NCBI RefSeq assembly: GCF_024171405.1
Contig: NZ_JALJZT010000002.1
Location: forward strand, 310,001-374,000
Reading direction: 5' to 3'
Length of the DNA stretch: 64,000 nt
Source: Qipengyuania citrea
Lineage (GTDB): Bacteria; Pseudomonadota; Alphaproteobacteria; Sphingomonadales; Sphingomonadaceae
In this document: in pieces, positions 18,869-27,623 of the stretch
Numbering within the stretch: position 1 is the stretch's first letter
Layout of the letters: each line of letters opens with the position of its first letter
The notes under the pieces: generated by a model
The model's input: the letters and a program-made list of their open reading frames with translations, nothing else
Databases searched by the model: none
What the model was told of the DNA's origin: nothing
Position numbers and translations under genes: made by a program

Positions 18869-19408
18869 ATGTCCGGCGATCGAACACTTTCGGCACGACC
18901 GCGCCCAAAATCGCCCGAAACGGGCCCGGCAAGCCGCCCTGCCAACCTGCAGGACGCCTTCCTCAACCTGCTCCGCAAGAACAAGGCTCCGGTGACCATG
19001 TTTCTGGTCAAGGGCGTCAAGCTTCAGGGCATCGTCACGTGGTTCGACAATTTCTCGATCCTGCTGCGCCGCGATGGCCAGTCGCAGCTTGTCTACAAGC
19101 ATGCGATCAGCACGATCATGCCTTCGCAGCCGGTCGATACCACGCAATTCGCCAGCCAGGGTTCCTCCGCCAAGCAGCGCCTGTTGCAGGACGTTTTCCT
19201 CAGCCGGGTGCGCCAGGCCGAAGCCCAGGTGACCATGTTCCTCGTCAATGGGGTCATGCTCCAGGGGCGGATCGCCGCTTACGACCTCTTCTGCATGCTG
19301 CTCGAGCGCGACGGCTACGTCCAGCTGGCCTATAAGCACGCCGTGTCGACGATCCAGCCAGCCACTCCGGTCGATCTGACCGAGGAGTGGGAAGAAGACG
19401 AAAACTGA
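18869..19408 (+). CDS. hfq: Hfq RNA chaperone with two tandem Sm domains
   Basis: RNA chaperone pairing small RNAs with mRNAs. The 179-residue chain is nearly twice the usual length. After a 25-residue basic/proline-rich tail, domain 1 spans about 26-87 ([28 protein letters not shown]) and domain 2 about 104-166 ([21 protein letters not shown]), with an acidic tail [11 protein letters not shown]. Both keep the YKHA proximal-site motif. Domain 1 keeps a basic rim (RKNK); domain 2 has RQAE there and Met in place of the Lys of KLQG. Three double-domain chains could form the usual six-Sm ring. ntrX-hfq-hflX order supports identity. Confidence 0.95.
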   Translation: MSGDRTLSARPRPKSPETGPASRPANLQDAFLNLLRKNKAPVTMFLVKGVKLQGIVTWFDNFSILLRRDGQSQLVYKHAISTIMPSQPVDTTQFASQGSSAKQRLLQDVFLSRVRQAEAQVTMFLVNGVMLQGRIAAYDLFCMLLERDGYVQLAYKHAVSTIQPATPVDLTEEWEEDEN

Positions 19409-20721
19409 GCTTCGACGATGACCTGATGGGCGAGGTTTCGCGCGGGGCGCGGGCACTGGTGGTGTGCCCGGACATCCGCGGGATGGCCTATGATCTCGAC
19501 GCGCAGTCGCGGCTTGCCGAAGCCGAGGGGCTGGCGCTGGCGATCGGCATTGCCATTGCCGACAGCTTCGTGCTGCCGGTGCGCGAAGTGCGCCCGAACC
19601 TGCTGTTCGGGGCGGGGCAGGTCGACAATATCCGCATCGCCTGCGAGCAGAACGAGGCCGAGCTTGTCGTCGTGGACGGGGCGCTGAGCCCGATCCAGCA
19701 GCGCAATCTGGAAGAAAAGCTCGCGCGCAAGGTCATCGACCGGACCGGACTAATCCTCGAGATATTCGGCGAGCGTGCGGCGACTGCCGAAGGCCGGTTG
19801 CAGGTCGAACTCGCGCATCTCGATTACCAGCAAAGCCGCCTCGTGCGCAGCTGGACCCACCTTGAACGCCAACGCGGTGGCTTCGGCTTCCTCGGCGGTC
19901 CGGGTGAAACCCAGATCGAGGCCGATCGCCGGATGATCCGCCAGCGGATGGGGCGGCTGCGCAAGGAGCTCGAACAGGTCCGCAAGACGCGCGGGTTGCA
20001 TCGCGAGCGGCGCGAACGTGCGCCATGGCCGGTGGTGGCGCTGGTCGGTTATACCAATGCAGGCAAGTCGACGCTGTTCAACCGCCTGACCGGGGCTGCG
20101 GTGATGGCGGAAGACCTGCTGTTCGCGACGCTCGACCCGACCATGCGCGCGATCACCCTGCCGGGGGTGGAAAAGGCCATCCTGTCGGATACGGTGGGCT
20201 TCATCTCCGATCTCCCGACGCAGCTGGTCGCCGCTTTTCGCGCGACGCTAGAGGAAGTCACCTCGGCCGATGTCATCTGCCACATCCGCGATATTTCCAA
20301 CCCCTCGACCGCTGCGCAAAAAGCGCAGGTGTTGCAGATCCTGCGCGATCTCGATGTGATCGAGGGGGAAGGGGAGGCATCCTCGATCCCGATCCTCGAA
20401 GTGTGGAACAAATGGGACCAGCTTGAGCCTACCCTGGCCGAGGAATTGGCCGCCCAGGCCGAGGCGAATGAGGATATCGTCACCACATCGGCGTTGACCG
20501 GCGAGGGGGTGGACCTTCTGCTCGAACGCCTGGGTGAGATGCTGACCCGAAATGCCGCGCTGCGCACCTTCGAAGTTCCGGCGGGCGATGGACGCCGGAT
20601 CGCCTGGCTCCACGCGCATGGGGAAGTGATCGAGGACATCGAGAGCGAGGACGGCGGTTCGCGGCAGATCACCGTAAGGCTCAACCCCAAGGAACTGGGG
20701 CAGTACGAGGCGCTGGCCTAG
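19387..20721 (+). CDS. hflX: Ribosome-associated GTPase HflX
   Basis: GTPase that binds and splits stalled 70S ribosomes. It has the N-terminal HflX domain ([14 protein letters not shown]), a coiled middle ([15 protein letters not shown]) and a G domain with Walker [11 protein letters not shown]3 DTVGF and G4 NKWD. The start used is GTG at 19387, which overlaps hfq by 22 bases and gives 444 residues. ATG at 19426 ([11 protein letters not shown]) is an alternative that removes the overlap. Its stop overlaps the convergent mazG stop in CTAG. hfq-hflX adjacency is conserved as in E. coli. Confidence 0.95.
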   Translation: MGRRRKLSFDDDLMGEVSRGARALVVCPDIRGMAYDLDAQSRLAEAEGLALAIGIAIADSFVLPVREVRPNLLFGAGQVDNIRIACEQNEAELVVVDGALSPIQQRNLEEKLARKVIDRTGLILEIFGERAATAEGRLQVELAHLDYQQSRLVRSWTHLERQRGGFGFLGGPGETQIEADRRMIRQRMGRLRKELEQVRKTRGLHRERRERAPWPVVALVGYTNAGKSTLFNRLTGAAVMAEDLLFATLDPTMRAITLPGVEKAILSDTVGFISDLPTQLVAAFRATLEEVTSADVICHIRDISNPSTAAQKAQVLQILRDLDVIEGEGEASSIPILEVWNKWDQLEPTLAEELAAQAEANEDIVTTSALTGEGVDLLLERLGEMLTRNAALRTFEVPAGDGRRIAWLHAHGEVIEDIESEDGGSRQITVRLNPKELGQYEALA

Positions 20722-21482
20722 CCGGTTTCGCGCTTGGCGCGCTGCCAGTATTCTTCCTGCCGATCGAGATCGAGCGCGGTGAAATCCTCACCTTCGTTCT
20801 CGGCAAGCTGTTCCATTACCTTGAAACGGCGTTCGAATTTGGCGTTGGAGGCGCGCAAGGCCTGTTCCGGATCGACGCCGTAGCGGCGCACGATATTGAC
20901 CGCGACGAAGAGGACATCGCCGGCTTCGAGCAGGCGTTCCTCGTCGGTCTGGGCCTGATCAAGTTCCGCCAGTTCTTCTTTCAGTTTTTCGAGCGGGCCC
21001 GCGCTATCGGGCCATTCGAACCCGACGCGCGCCGCGCGTTTCTGTAGCTTGTGCGAGCGGAGCAAGGCCGGCAGAGCCTTGGCAACGCCGTCCATGGCGC
21101 TGGTCGCACCCGATACTTCACGCTCGGCCGCCTTGAGATCTTCCCAGCGGCTGTCTTCCATGACGCCGCCTTCATTGCCGAAGATATGCGGATGCCGCGC
21201 CTCCATCTTGTCGCAGATATCGCGCGCGACATCGGCATAGGTGAAGCTGCTGGCTTCCTCGGCCATGCGCGCGTGGAAGACGACCTGGAACAGCAGGTCG
21301 CCAAGCTCTCCGCGCAGATCGTCCATGTCGCCGCGTTCGATCGCATCGGCGACCTCATACGCTTCCTCGATTGTATACGGCGCAATGGTCGCGAAATTCT
21401 GCGCCGTGTCCCATTCGCACCCGGTTTGCGGATCGCGCAGGCGTGCCATGATGGCGAGGAGTCGGTCGGTTTGCTTGGACAT
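20718..21482 (-). CDS. mazG: Nucleoside triphosphate pyrophosphohydrolase MazG
   Basis: Hydrolyses (d)NTPs to monophosphates and pyrophosphate, cleaning the nucleotide pool. The 254-residue protein has two MazG repeats: the N-terminal one with CEWDTAQNFATIAPYTIEEA and the metal-binding EEAYEV...DDLRGELGDLLFQ pattern, and the C-terminal one with KEELAEL...EAGDVLFVAVN. The start is ATG 21482; a TTG six bases upstream is possible. It is convergent with hflX, sharing CTAG. Confidence 0.94.
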   Translation of the reverse strand: MSKQTDRLLAIMARLRDPQTGCEWDTAQNFATIAPYTIEEAYEVADAIERGDMDDLRGELGDLLFQVVFHARMAEEASSFTYADVARDICDKMEARHPHIFGNEGGVMEDSRWEDLKAAEREVSGATSAMDGVAKALPALLRSHKLQKRAARVGFEWPDSAGPLEKLKEELAELDQAQTDEERLLEAGDVLFVAVNIVRRYGVDPEQALRASNAKFERRFKVMEQLAENEGEDFTALDLDRQEEYWQRAKRETG

Positions 21483-21557
21483 GGTCAAGACTTACCGCCG
21501 AGGGGTAGCAATCGGAAGGGCTCCTCTGGCGGCTTCCACGGCAAGAATGTCAGTGTG

Positions 21558-21571
21558 ATAATACATATTAT
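21558..21571. promoter_or_regulatory. AT-rich palindrome upstream of mazG
   Basis: A perfect inverted repeat, ATAATA-CA-TATTAT, 76 bases upstream of the mazG ATG, in an AT-rich patch that stands out in this high-GC region. It could be an operator or hold a -10 element for mazG. No specific regulator is assigned. Confidence 0.4.
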
Positions 21572-21588
21572 GTTAAATTAAGGGTAGT

Positions 21589-21756
21589 CTAGCGGGCCAG
21601 ATCGATAAACAGGATCACGACCGCGAATATACCCGCCCACGCGCCCGCCATGAAAAACCCCTTCCTCCAGCCGACCTCGTGCGCCCGAAACCCGGCGGCA
21701 ACCAGGACCAGGAAGCCTGTCAGCGAAATCAGCGAGACAATCTGGTGTTCGTTCAC
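21589..21756 (-). CDS. Small two-helix membrane protein, unknown function
   Basis: A 55-residue protein starting at GTG 21756, which overlaps the MBL-hydrolase stop (GTGA). It starts MNEHQIVSLISLTGFLVLV and has two hydrophobic segments (about 7-21 and 35-51) separated by a short charged loop (RAHEVGWRKG). A longer frame extends upstream to 21939, but it overlaps the hydrolase and is unlike protein. It is the last gene of the long leftward operon. No family is recognised; the coupled start and two clean helices argue that it is real. Confidence 0.65.
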   Translation of the reverse strand: MNEHQIVSLISLTGFLVLVAAGFRAHEVGWRKGFFMAGAWAGIFAVVILFIDLAR

Positions 21757-22520
21757 GCGGTCATCACCAGTCCGTCGAAACCGACCGTTACATGATCCGG
21801 CACGTCCGCGCACAGGCTGCGGTAATCCATGCTCTTGTCCATATGCGTCAGCACGGTGCGTTTGACCTTCGCCTTGCGCGCGAGATCGATCGCCATGTCG
21901 AGATGCGCATGCGTGGGATGCGGCCGCCTGCGGAGGCAATCCACCACGAGGATGTCGGCGCCCGCGAAGCAGCGGACCATCGCAGGCGTTATCTCGCTGA
22001 AATCAGTCGCATAAACGATTGACTTGCCGTCCGCGTCGAAGCGAAAACCCGTGCTCGTCACCGGTCCGTGCGGCATTTCGACATGGTCGAAGGAAAAGCC
22101 CGCAACCAGTTGAACATCGTTGATATCTTTGAGCGATACCATCGTCGGATAACCGAACTGGCCTTCGAAGACATAATCGAACCGCCGCCGCAGCCGCTCG
22201 CAGGTCACGCTGCTGGCGAAACCCGGCAAGGGATTGCTGCGGTCGTAGCGCATGACGCGCAAATCGTCGATTCCATGACAATGGTCGGCATGGTCATGCG
22301 TCCAGAACACCGCATCGACCTTCTCGATATTGTTGCCGAGCAATTGCGCACGCAAATCGGTCGAGGTGTCGACGAGGATCTTCTGGCCGGCGTCGTTTTC
22401 GACGATCACCGACACGCGCGAGCGCCGGTTGCGCGGTTCGGCGGGATCGCACTCACCCCAGTCATTGCCAATCCGCGGCACCCCGGTGGAGGTGCCAGAG
22501 CCGAGCATCAGTACCTTCAC
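21753..22520 (-). CDS. MBL-fold metallohydrolase, PhnP-like
   Basis: A 255-residue metallo-beta-lactamase-fold hydrolase. The metal signature is THDHADHCHGIDDLR (HxHxDH). Further ligands are the His in EMPHGPV, the Asp in YATDFSE and the His in LTHMDKSMDY. The N-terminus, LGSGTSTGVPRIG, is typical of the PhnP/cyclic-phosphodiesterase group. The precise substrate is unknown. The GTG start overlaps the tatD stop by four bases (GTGA). It lies in the operon tatD-MBL-small membrane protein. Confidence 0.88.
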   Translation of the reverse strand: MKVLMLGSGTSTGVPRIGNDWGECDPAEPRNRRSRVSVIVENDAGQKILVDTSTDLRAQLLGNNIEKVDAVFWTHDHADHCHGIDDLRVMRYDRSNPLPGFASSVTCERLRRRFDYVFEGQFGYPTMVSLKDINDVQLVAGFSFDHVEMPHGPVTSTGFRFDADGKSIVYATDFSEITPAMVRCFAGADILVVDCLRRRPHPTHAHLDMAIDLARKAKVKRTVLTHMDKSMDYRSLCADVPDHVTVGFDGLVMTA

Positions 22521-23293
22521 GCGGCCGCCTTGCTGAAGAGCGCGTAGAAGTTGCGTGTCGTATAGTCCGCCAGGCTCTCAAGGCTTTCCCCACGCAGATC
22601 GGCAAGGAATTGCGCCGTATCGCGGACGAAGCCCGGCTCGCATGGCCTGCCGCGGTGCGGTACGGGCGCGAGGAACGGGCTGTCGGTTTCGACCAGCAGC
22701 CGGTCTTGCGGGATATCCTTGGCGAATGCCTGCAAGTCCTTCGCATTCTTGAAGGTCACGATCCCCGAGATCGAGACCGACAGGCCGAGGTCAAGCACCC
22801 GCTCGCCGAATTCGGCGGAGGCGGTGAAGCAGTGGATCAGCGCGGGGAAGGCCCCCTTCCCCAGCTCGTCCTCGAGGATCGCCAGCGTATCCTCCTCCGC
22901 ATCGCGGGTATGGATGATTACGGGAAGCTGCACTTCACGCGCGACGTCGATGTGCAGGCGGAACAGGCGCTGCTGTGCTGCGCGGTCCGAATGGTCGTAA
23001 TAATAATCGAGCCCGGTCTCGCCGATCCCGATGACGTTGGAATCGCGCGTGGCTTCGAGCAATTCGGTGCGGGTCAGGTCGAGGTGTTCGTCGGCGTTAT
23101 GGGGATGGATACCCACGCTGGCGAAGACATCCGCCTTTGCCTGCGCGGTCCCGACGACCTGATCCCATTCGGCCCGCTTGGTGGAGATATTGAGAAAGGC
23201 CTCGACCCCTGCCCCGCGCGCGCGGTCGAGCGCGGCGGACTGATCTTCGACCAGACCTTCGTATTCGAGATGGCAATGGCTATCGACAAGCAT
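22517..23293 (-). CDS. tatD: TatD-family metal-dependent hydrolase (DNase)
   Basis: A 258-residue TIM-barrel metallohydrolase; family members are 3'-5' exonucleases or deoxyribonucleases. Motifs are DSHCHLE (first metal ligands), SVGIHPHNA, IGETGLDYYYD, VIIHTRDAE, LIHCFTAS and VETDSPFLAP. The ATG at 23293 overlaps the metG stop by one base (TGATG); metG followed by tatD is a common bacterial order. The frame extends upstream to 23386, but that part lies inside metG. Confidence 0.93.
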   Translation of the reverse strand: MLVDSHCHLEYEGLVEDQSAALDRARGAGVEAFLNISTKRAEWDQVVGTAQAKADVFASVGIHPHNADEHLDLTRTELLEATRDSNVIGIGETGLDYYYDHSDRAAQQRLFRLHIDVAREVQLPVIIHTRDAEEDTLAILEDELGKGAFPALIHCFTASAEFGERVLDLGLSVSISGIVTFKNAKDLQAFAKDIPQDRLLVETDSPFLAPVPHRGRPCEPGFVRDTAQFLADLRGESLESLADYTTRNFYALFSKAAA

Positions 23294-24852
23294 CAGGCTG
23301 CCTCCTCTTGCACCAGCTCGAGCCGCGGGAAGACGGGAGTCGGCTTGTCGATCGTGTGGCCCGCAGCCGCGAGCCCTTCGAACCATGCCGTATCGGCGAG
23401 ATCGGCGTAGTTCCGCCGGTCACCCGCAATTCCCAATTGATCGAGCACTGCACCGGCCTTTTCGGGGACCACTGGCTGGATAGCGATCGCGAGGTCGCGA
23501 ATGGCGATGAACAGCGTTTGCAGCACGGCTTTCATGCGTTCGGGATCGGTCTTCTTGAGCGCCCAGGGCGCCTGTTCGTCGACATAGGCATTGCAGGCAT
23601 AAACCGCCTTGAGCCATGCCTCGATCCCGACCGAGAAGTTGAGGCTCTCGAATTCGCGCGGCAGAATCTCGGCGCAGGCTTCGCCGACCTTGGCCAGCAA
23701 CGTTTTGTCGTCTGCTGCCGGGGCGAAGCTCTCGAGCTTGCCGTCCATGTTCTTGGCGATCATCGAAAGCGTGCGCTGGGCAAGGTTGCCGAAGCTGTTG
23801 GCCAGTTCGGCATTCACCTTGTTTACAAGTGCTTCTGCCGAATAGCTGCCATCCTGCCCGAAGGTGACCTCGGCCATGAGGAAGTACCGCAGTGCATCGA
23901 CGCCGAATGTCTCTGCGAGTTCCATCGGGTCGGTGACATTGCCCGCCGATTTCGATTCCTTCACCCCGCGATTGAGCAGGAAGCCGTGTCCGAACACCTT
24001 CTTCGGCAGCGGCAAATCGGCGCTCATCAGGAAGGCGGGCCAGTAGATCGTGTGGAAACGGACGATGTCCTTGCCGATCAGGTGCAAATCGGCGGGCCAG
24101 AATTTCTCCCACATCTCACCGCCATCGGGATAGCCGACACCGGTGATGTAATTGGTCAGCGCATCGACCCAGACATACATCACATGCGCGTCGTCGCCCG
24201 GAACCTTCACGCCCCAGTCGAAGCTCGTCCGGCTGACCGATAGGTCCTGCAATCCGCGCTCGACGAAGGCGATCATTTCATTGCGGCGGCTCGCCGGCTC
24301 GATGAAACCGGGTGTTGCGAGCAATTCGAGCAAGGCCTCTGCATAGTTCGACAGGCGGAAGAACCAGGTTACTTCCTCGGTCCATTCGACCGGCGTGCCC
24401 TGCGGCGACAGTTTTTGCCCGCCTTCGCCCTCGACCAGTTCCTTCTCGTCGTAATAGGCTTCGTCGCGGATCGAGTACCACCCCTCATAGCGATCGAGAT
24501 AGAGATCGCCCTTGGCTTCCATCGCCTGCCAGATCGCCTGGCTCGCGCGGTGGTGATCGGCATCGGTCGTGCGGATGAAGCGATCATAGGAAATGTTCAA
24601 AATATCGAACAATTCCCTGAAATGTCCGGACATTTCGTCGGCCAATTCGCGCGGGGTAACGCCCAGGTCGCGCGCCTTCTGCGCCATCTTCAGCCCGTGT
24701 TCGTCGGTGCCGGTCTGGAAGCGTACTTCGCGCCCTTGCAGGCGCTGGAAGCGGGCGATTACGTCGGCCGCGATCGTCTCATAGGCATGGCCGATATGCG
24801 GCTTGCCATTGGGATAGTGGATCGCGGTCGTCAGATAATAGGGTTCAGCCAT
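23293..24852 (-). CDS. metG: Methionyl-tRNA synthetase
   Basis: Charges tRNA-Met with methionine. The 519-residue class I enzyme carries the HIGH motif in NGKPHIGHAYETIAAD. The KMSKS loop reads KESKS (residues 298-302), so Glu replaces the usual Met while both Lys and both Ser are kept. The anticodon-binding domain follows; no C-terminal dimerisation (Trbp) domain is present. The start overlaps the holB stop by eight bases and the end overlaps tatD by one. Confidence 0.96.
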   Translation of the reverse strand: MAEPYYLTTAIHYPNGKPHIGHAYETIAADVIARFQRLQGREVRFQTGTDEHGLKMAQKARDLGVTPRELADEMSGHFRELFDILNISYDRFIRTTDADHHRASQAIWQAMEAKGDLYLDRYEGWYSIRDEAYYDEKELVEGEGGQKLSPQGTPVEWTEEVTWFFRLSNYAEALLELLATPGFIEPASRRNEMIAFVERGLQDLSVSRTSFDWGVKVPGDDAHVMYVWVDALTNYITGVGYPDGGEMWEKFWPADLHLIGKDIVRFHTIYWPAFLMSADLPLPKKVFGHGFLLNRGVKESKSAGNVTDPMELAETFGVDALRYFLMAEVTFGQDGSYSAEALVNKVNAELANSFGNLAQRTLSMIAKNMDGKLESFAPAADDKTLLAKVGEACAEILPREFESLNFSVGIEAWLKAVYACNAYVDEQAPWALKKTDPERMKAVLQTLFIAIRDLAIAIQPVVPEKAGAVLDQLGIAGDRRNYADLADTAWFEGLAAAGHTIDKPTPVFPRLELVQEEAA

Positions 24853-25795
24853 CGGCCCGCTCGCTAGCCGTAGCGGCGTTGGCGAGCAAGGTGCCGATTT
24901 CCATCGCGAGCAATCCGGCGTCGAAATTATAGGTTGGCTGTTCGCCCGTGAGCCGGACCAGCTCGCTATGCGTATCGATCACCGGACGCGGATCGGCGAG
25001 GCTGGGGTCGAGCCGCTGCGCGACTACCGAGCGCGCCAGTTCGAGCACCGCACGGATCCGGTCGCGGTCGGGCCTTGCGCCGATCAGCCCGGCGAGCGTG
25101 CCGCGCAGCTGGAAATCTGGATCGCCGCGGTCGAGAATGTTGCGCATTGCCTGTGCGACCTTGCCGAGTTCCATGTCGACGAACTGGAGCGCTGCGCCGA
25201 GCGATCCGGCTGCGGCGGCAATGGCCGCCGCGCGTGTCAGATCGTCTGCGTTGGGGGCCAGATCCGCGAGCAGGCGATCCATGTCGATATCGGCAACAGT
25301 CGGGAAGCGCAGCACCCGGCAGCGCGAGCGGATCGTCGGGAGCAAGCGTGCGGGACTGTGCGCGACCAGCAGGAAGAACGTGCCCACCGGTGGCTCCTCG
25401 AGGCTCTTGAGCAGCGCATTGGCGGCGTTCCGCTCGAGGTCGTCGGCGGGATCGATGATGATCGCGCGGCGCTCGCCCAGGGTCGGGCGGGTGCTGAGGC
25501 GGGTCTGCATGGCGCGGATTTGCGCGATACGGATACTGCGCGCCTGCTCAAAAGGCTTGCCATCGGCGCGCTTGCGCTCTTCCTTGTCGTCCTTGGGCCC
25601 GTAGGTCAGCGTGTGGATGTCGGGATGGTGCGCTGGATCCCCCTCGCCGGCGCCGACCAGCGCGCGCGCCGCGGCCAGCGCGAAGCTGGCTTTACCAAGC
25701 CCCCGGCGACCGGCGAGCAGCCAGGCATGATGCATCCGCTCCCCGCCGAGCGCTTCGCGCCATTCGCGCCAGGCGGTCTCGTGACCGAGCAGCAT
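24845..25795 (-). CDS. holB: DNA polymerase III delta' subunit
   Basis: Clamp-loader subunit. The 316-residue AAA+ protein starts MLLGHETAWREWREAL. Its degenerate P-loop, GRRGLGKAS, and the SRC-like motif IRSRCRVLRFP are typical of delta'. The start is ATG 25795, which overlaps the tmk stop (TGATG); a TTG six bases upstream is an alternative. tmk-holB is a conserved pair in bacteria. Moderate sequence divergence is normal for this family. Confidence 0.92.
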   Translation of the reverse strand: MLLGHETAWREWREALGGERMHHAWLLAGRRGLGKASFALAAARALVGAGEGDPAHHPDIHTLTYGPKDDKEERKRADGKPFEQARSIRIAQIRAMQTRLSTRPTLGERRAIIIDPADDLERNAANALLKSLEEPPVGTFFLLVAHSPARLLPTIRSRCRVLRFPTVADIDMDRLLADLAPNADDLTRAAAIAAAAGSLGAALQFVDMELGKVAQAMRNILDRGDPDFQLRGTLAGLIGARPDRDRIRAVLELARSVVAQRLDPSLADPRPVIDTHSELVRLTGEQPTYNFDAGLLAMEIGTLLANAATASERADG

Positions 25796-26433
25796 CAGCA
25801 AGCTGTCCCTAAGTGCCGCTTAATGGCACCGAGAACGCGCTGGTGGACCTGATCGACCGTCCCATTGCCATCGACGATCGCGAAGCGTCCGGGTTCGCTG
25901 CGCGCAAACTTCAGGAACGCTGAATTGACCGAAGCGTGATAGTCCGCCGCGCGTCCGCCGATCGCATCGCTGGTTGCCCCATCGCGCTGCACAAGACGTG
26001 CTGCGACATCTGCCGGCGGGACGTCGATGACGATCGTCAGATCGGGCAGCAGGCCTGCGCTGCCTATTTCGTGCAACGCTGTGACACTGGCGTCTCCGAG
26101 CCCCCCGGCCATCCCCTGGTAGGCGCGGCTCGAATCGAGAAAGCGGTCGCACACCACCCAGGCGCCGGCATCGAGCGCAGGGCTGATCCGGCGTGCGACA
26201 TGGTCGGCGCGAGCAGCGGCGAACAGCAGCGCTTCGGCCTCAAGCGTCCAGCCCTCGCCCGGCGGCGCGAGAAGCAGGGCGCGGATCGCTTCGGCGCCCG
26301 GCGTACCGCCCGGTTCGCGCGTCAGTTCGACTTCATGGCCCTGTTCGCGCAGGTGCTCGGCAAGCAGGCGCGCCTGGGTGGATTTGCCCATGCCCTCCCC
26401 GCCCTCGAAGGCGATGAATGTCCCGCGGGTCAA
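25795..26433 (-). CDS. tmk: Thymidylate kinase
   Basis: Phosphorylates dTMP to dTDP. The 212-residue P-loop kinase has Walker A EGGEGMGKST, the DRX motif CDRFLDSS, and LTREPGGTPGAE near the dTMP site. It starts at TTG 26433, which overlaps the stop of the upstream D,D-carboxypeptidase gene (TTGA), so translation is probably coupled. It lies upstream of holB in the same operon. Confidence 0.95.
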   Translation of the reverse strand: MTRGTFIAFEGGEGMGKSTQARLLAEHLREQGHEVELTREPGGTPGAEAIRALLLAPPGEGWTLEAEALLFAAARADHVARRISPALDAGAWVVCDRFLDSSRAYQGMAGGLGDASVTALHEIGSAGLLPDLTIVIDVPPADVAARLVQRDGATSDAIGGRAADYHASVNSAFLKFARSEPGRFAIVDGNGTVDQVHQRVLGAIKRHLGTAC

Positions 26434-27590
26434 GCGACCCAGCTCCGCATGGCATTGAACACGCGCTGGAGCATGGTTGCCTCGAGCACCTCTTCGCTGG
26501 CGACGAGCGGGACGCGGTGGTCGGGCATGCCCTCGATCGAGACGATCAGTTCGGCGACTTCCTCGCCCTTGGCGATCGGCGCCTGCAACGGGCCTTCATA
26601 GCGCAGCGCCAGCGAAACCTCGGGCTCGGTTCCCTTGGGCACCGATATCCGCACCGGCCCCGCCGCGGTCAGCCCGACTTCGCCCGCCCCGCCCTGTTGC
26701 ACGCGGGCGCTGGCGATGCGCGCACCATTGGTGAACAGCACACGGCTATCGAAATGCTGGAAACCCCATTCGATGAATTGGCGCGAGGCCGCATTGCGCT
26801 CCCGCCCACCCGGGCTGCCCGCGACGACCATGACCAGCCGCCGCCCGTCGCGCTGCGCCGAGCCGAGGAAGCCGAACCCCGCCTGGTTGGTGTAGCCGGT
26901 CTTGATCCCGTCCGCTCCCGGCACCACCCCGATGATGGGGTCGTGGTTGCGTTGCTCGATCCCGTTGTATTTGAGGCCCTTCGCACCGACGAAATGGCGG
27001 TATTTCGTCGGGTGGCGGGTCACCATGGCCTGCGCCAGTGTCCCCAGATCGCGCGCGGTGACGAAGGTCTTGCCGTCGTCCATCCAGCCATTGGGATTGC
27101 CGAAATGGCTATCCGCCATGCCGATATCGCGCGCCTTGGCATTCATCGCGGCAACCCAGTCTTCGACCGATCCGGCAGCGCCTTCGGCAAGAACGACGGC
27201 GCCATCATTGGCCGAAACGGTGGTTACGCCGTGGAGCAGATCGTCGACCGTCACCCGCGCATCGGCAGGCAGGAACATGGTCGATCCCTTGCGGTGCCAC
27301 TTGCGGAAGGTGTCGGGCCGGACGCCATAGACCTGCTGCGGGAACAGCCGCCCCTCTTCCATCCATTCGAAGGCGAGGAAGGTCGTCATGACCTTCGTGA
27401 TCGAGGCGGGCATGAAGCGGCGGTCGATATCGCGCGCGTAGAGGATCTGCCCGCTCGACGCGTCGAGCAGATAGGCGATCGGCGCATTCTCTGCGGGCGG
27501 GATCCGCGCGCCCGGTGCGCTTTGTGCACCGAGCGGTGAAGCGACAAGGGCTGTTGCCAATACAGCCAGCGAATTCAGGCAATTACGCAA
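26430..27590 (-). CDS. D-alanyl-D-alanine carboxypeptidase (PBP5/6 type)
   Basis: Trims the terminal D-Ala of peptidoglycan stem peptides in the periplasm. The 386-residue protein has a signal peptide (to about GAQSA, residue 25). The penicillin-binding motifs are Ser63-x-x-Lys66 in PASITKVM, Ser126-Ala-Asn128 and Lys230-Thr-Gly in GIKTGYTN. The C-terminal PBP5-type beta domain spans about residues 285-365. It starts at TTG 27590, with GGGAG five bases upstream; no ATG lies near. Its stop overlaps the tmk start (TTGA). Confidence 0.93.
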   Translation of the reverse strand: MRNCLNSLAVLATALVASPLGAQSAPGARIPPAENAPIAYLLDASSGQILYARDIDRRFMPASITKVMTTFLAFEWMEEGRLFPQQVYGVRPDTFRKWHRKGSTMFLPADARVTVDDLLHGVTTVSANDGAVVLAEGAAGSVEDWVAAMNAKARDIGMADSHFGNPNGWMDDGKTFVTARDLGTLAQAMVTRHPTKYRHFVGAKGLKYNGIEQRNHDPIIGVVPGADGIKTGYTNQAGFGFLGSAQRDGRRLVMVVAGSPGGRERNAASRQFIEWGFQHFDSRVLFTNGARIASARVQQGGAGEVGLTAAGPVRISVPKGTEPEVSLALRYEGPLQAPIAKGEEVAELIVSIEGMPDHRVPLVASEEVLEATMLQRVFNAMRSWVA

Positions 27591-27623
27591 GTGTGCTCCC
27601 GGCCGGGCGAGAGCCGCGGCGTA

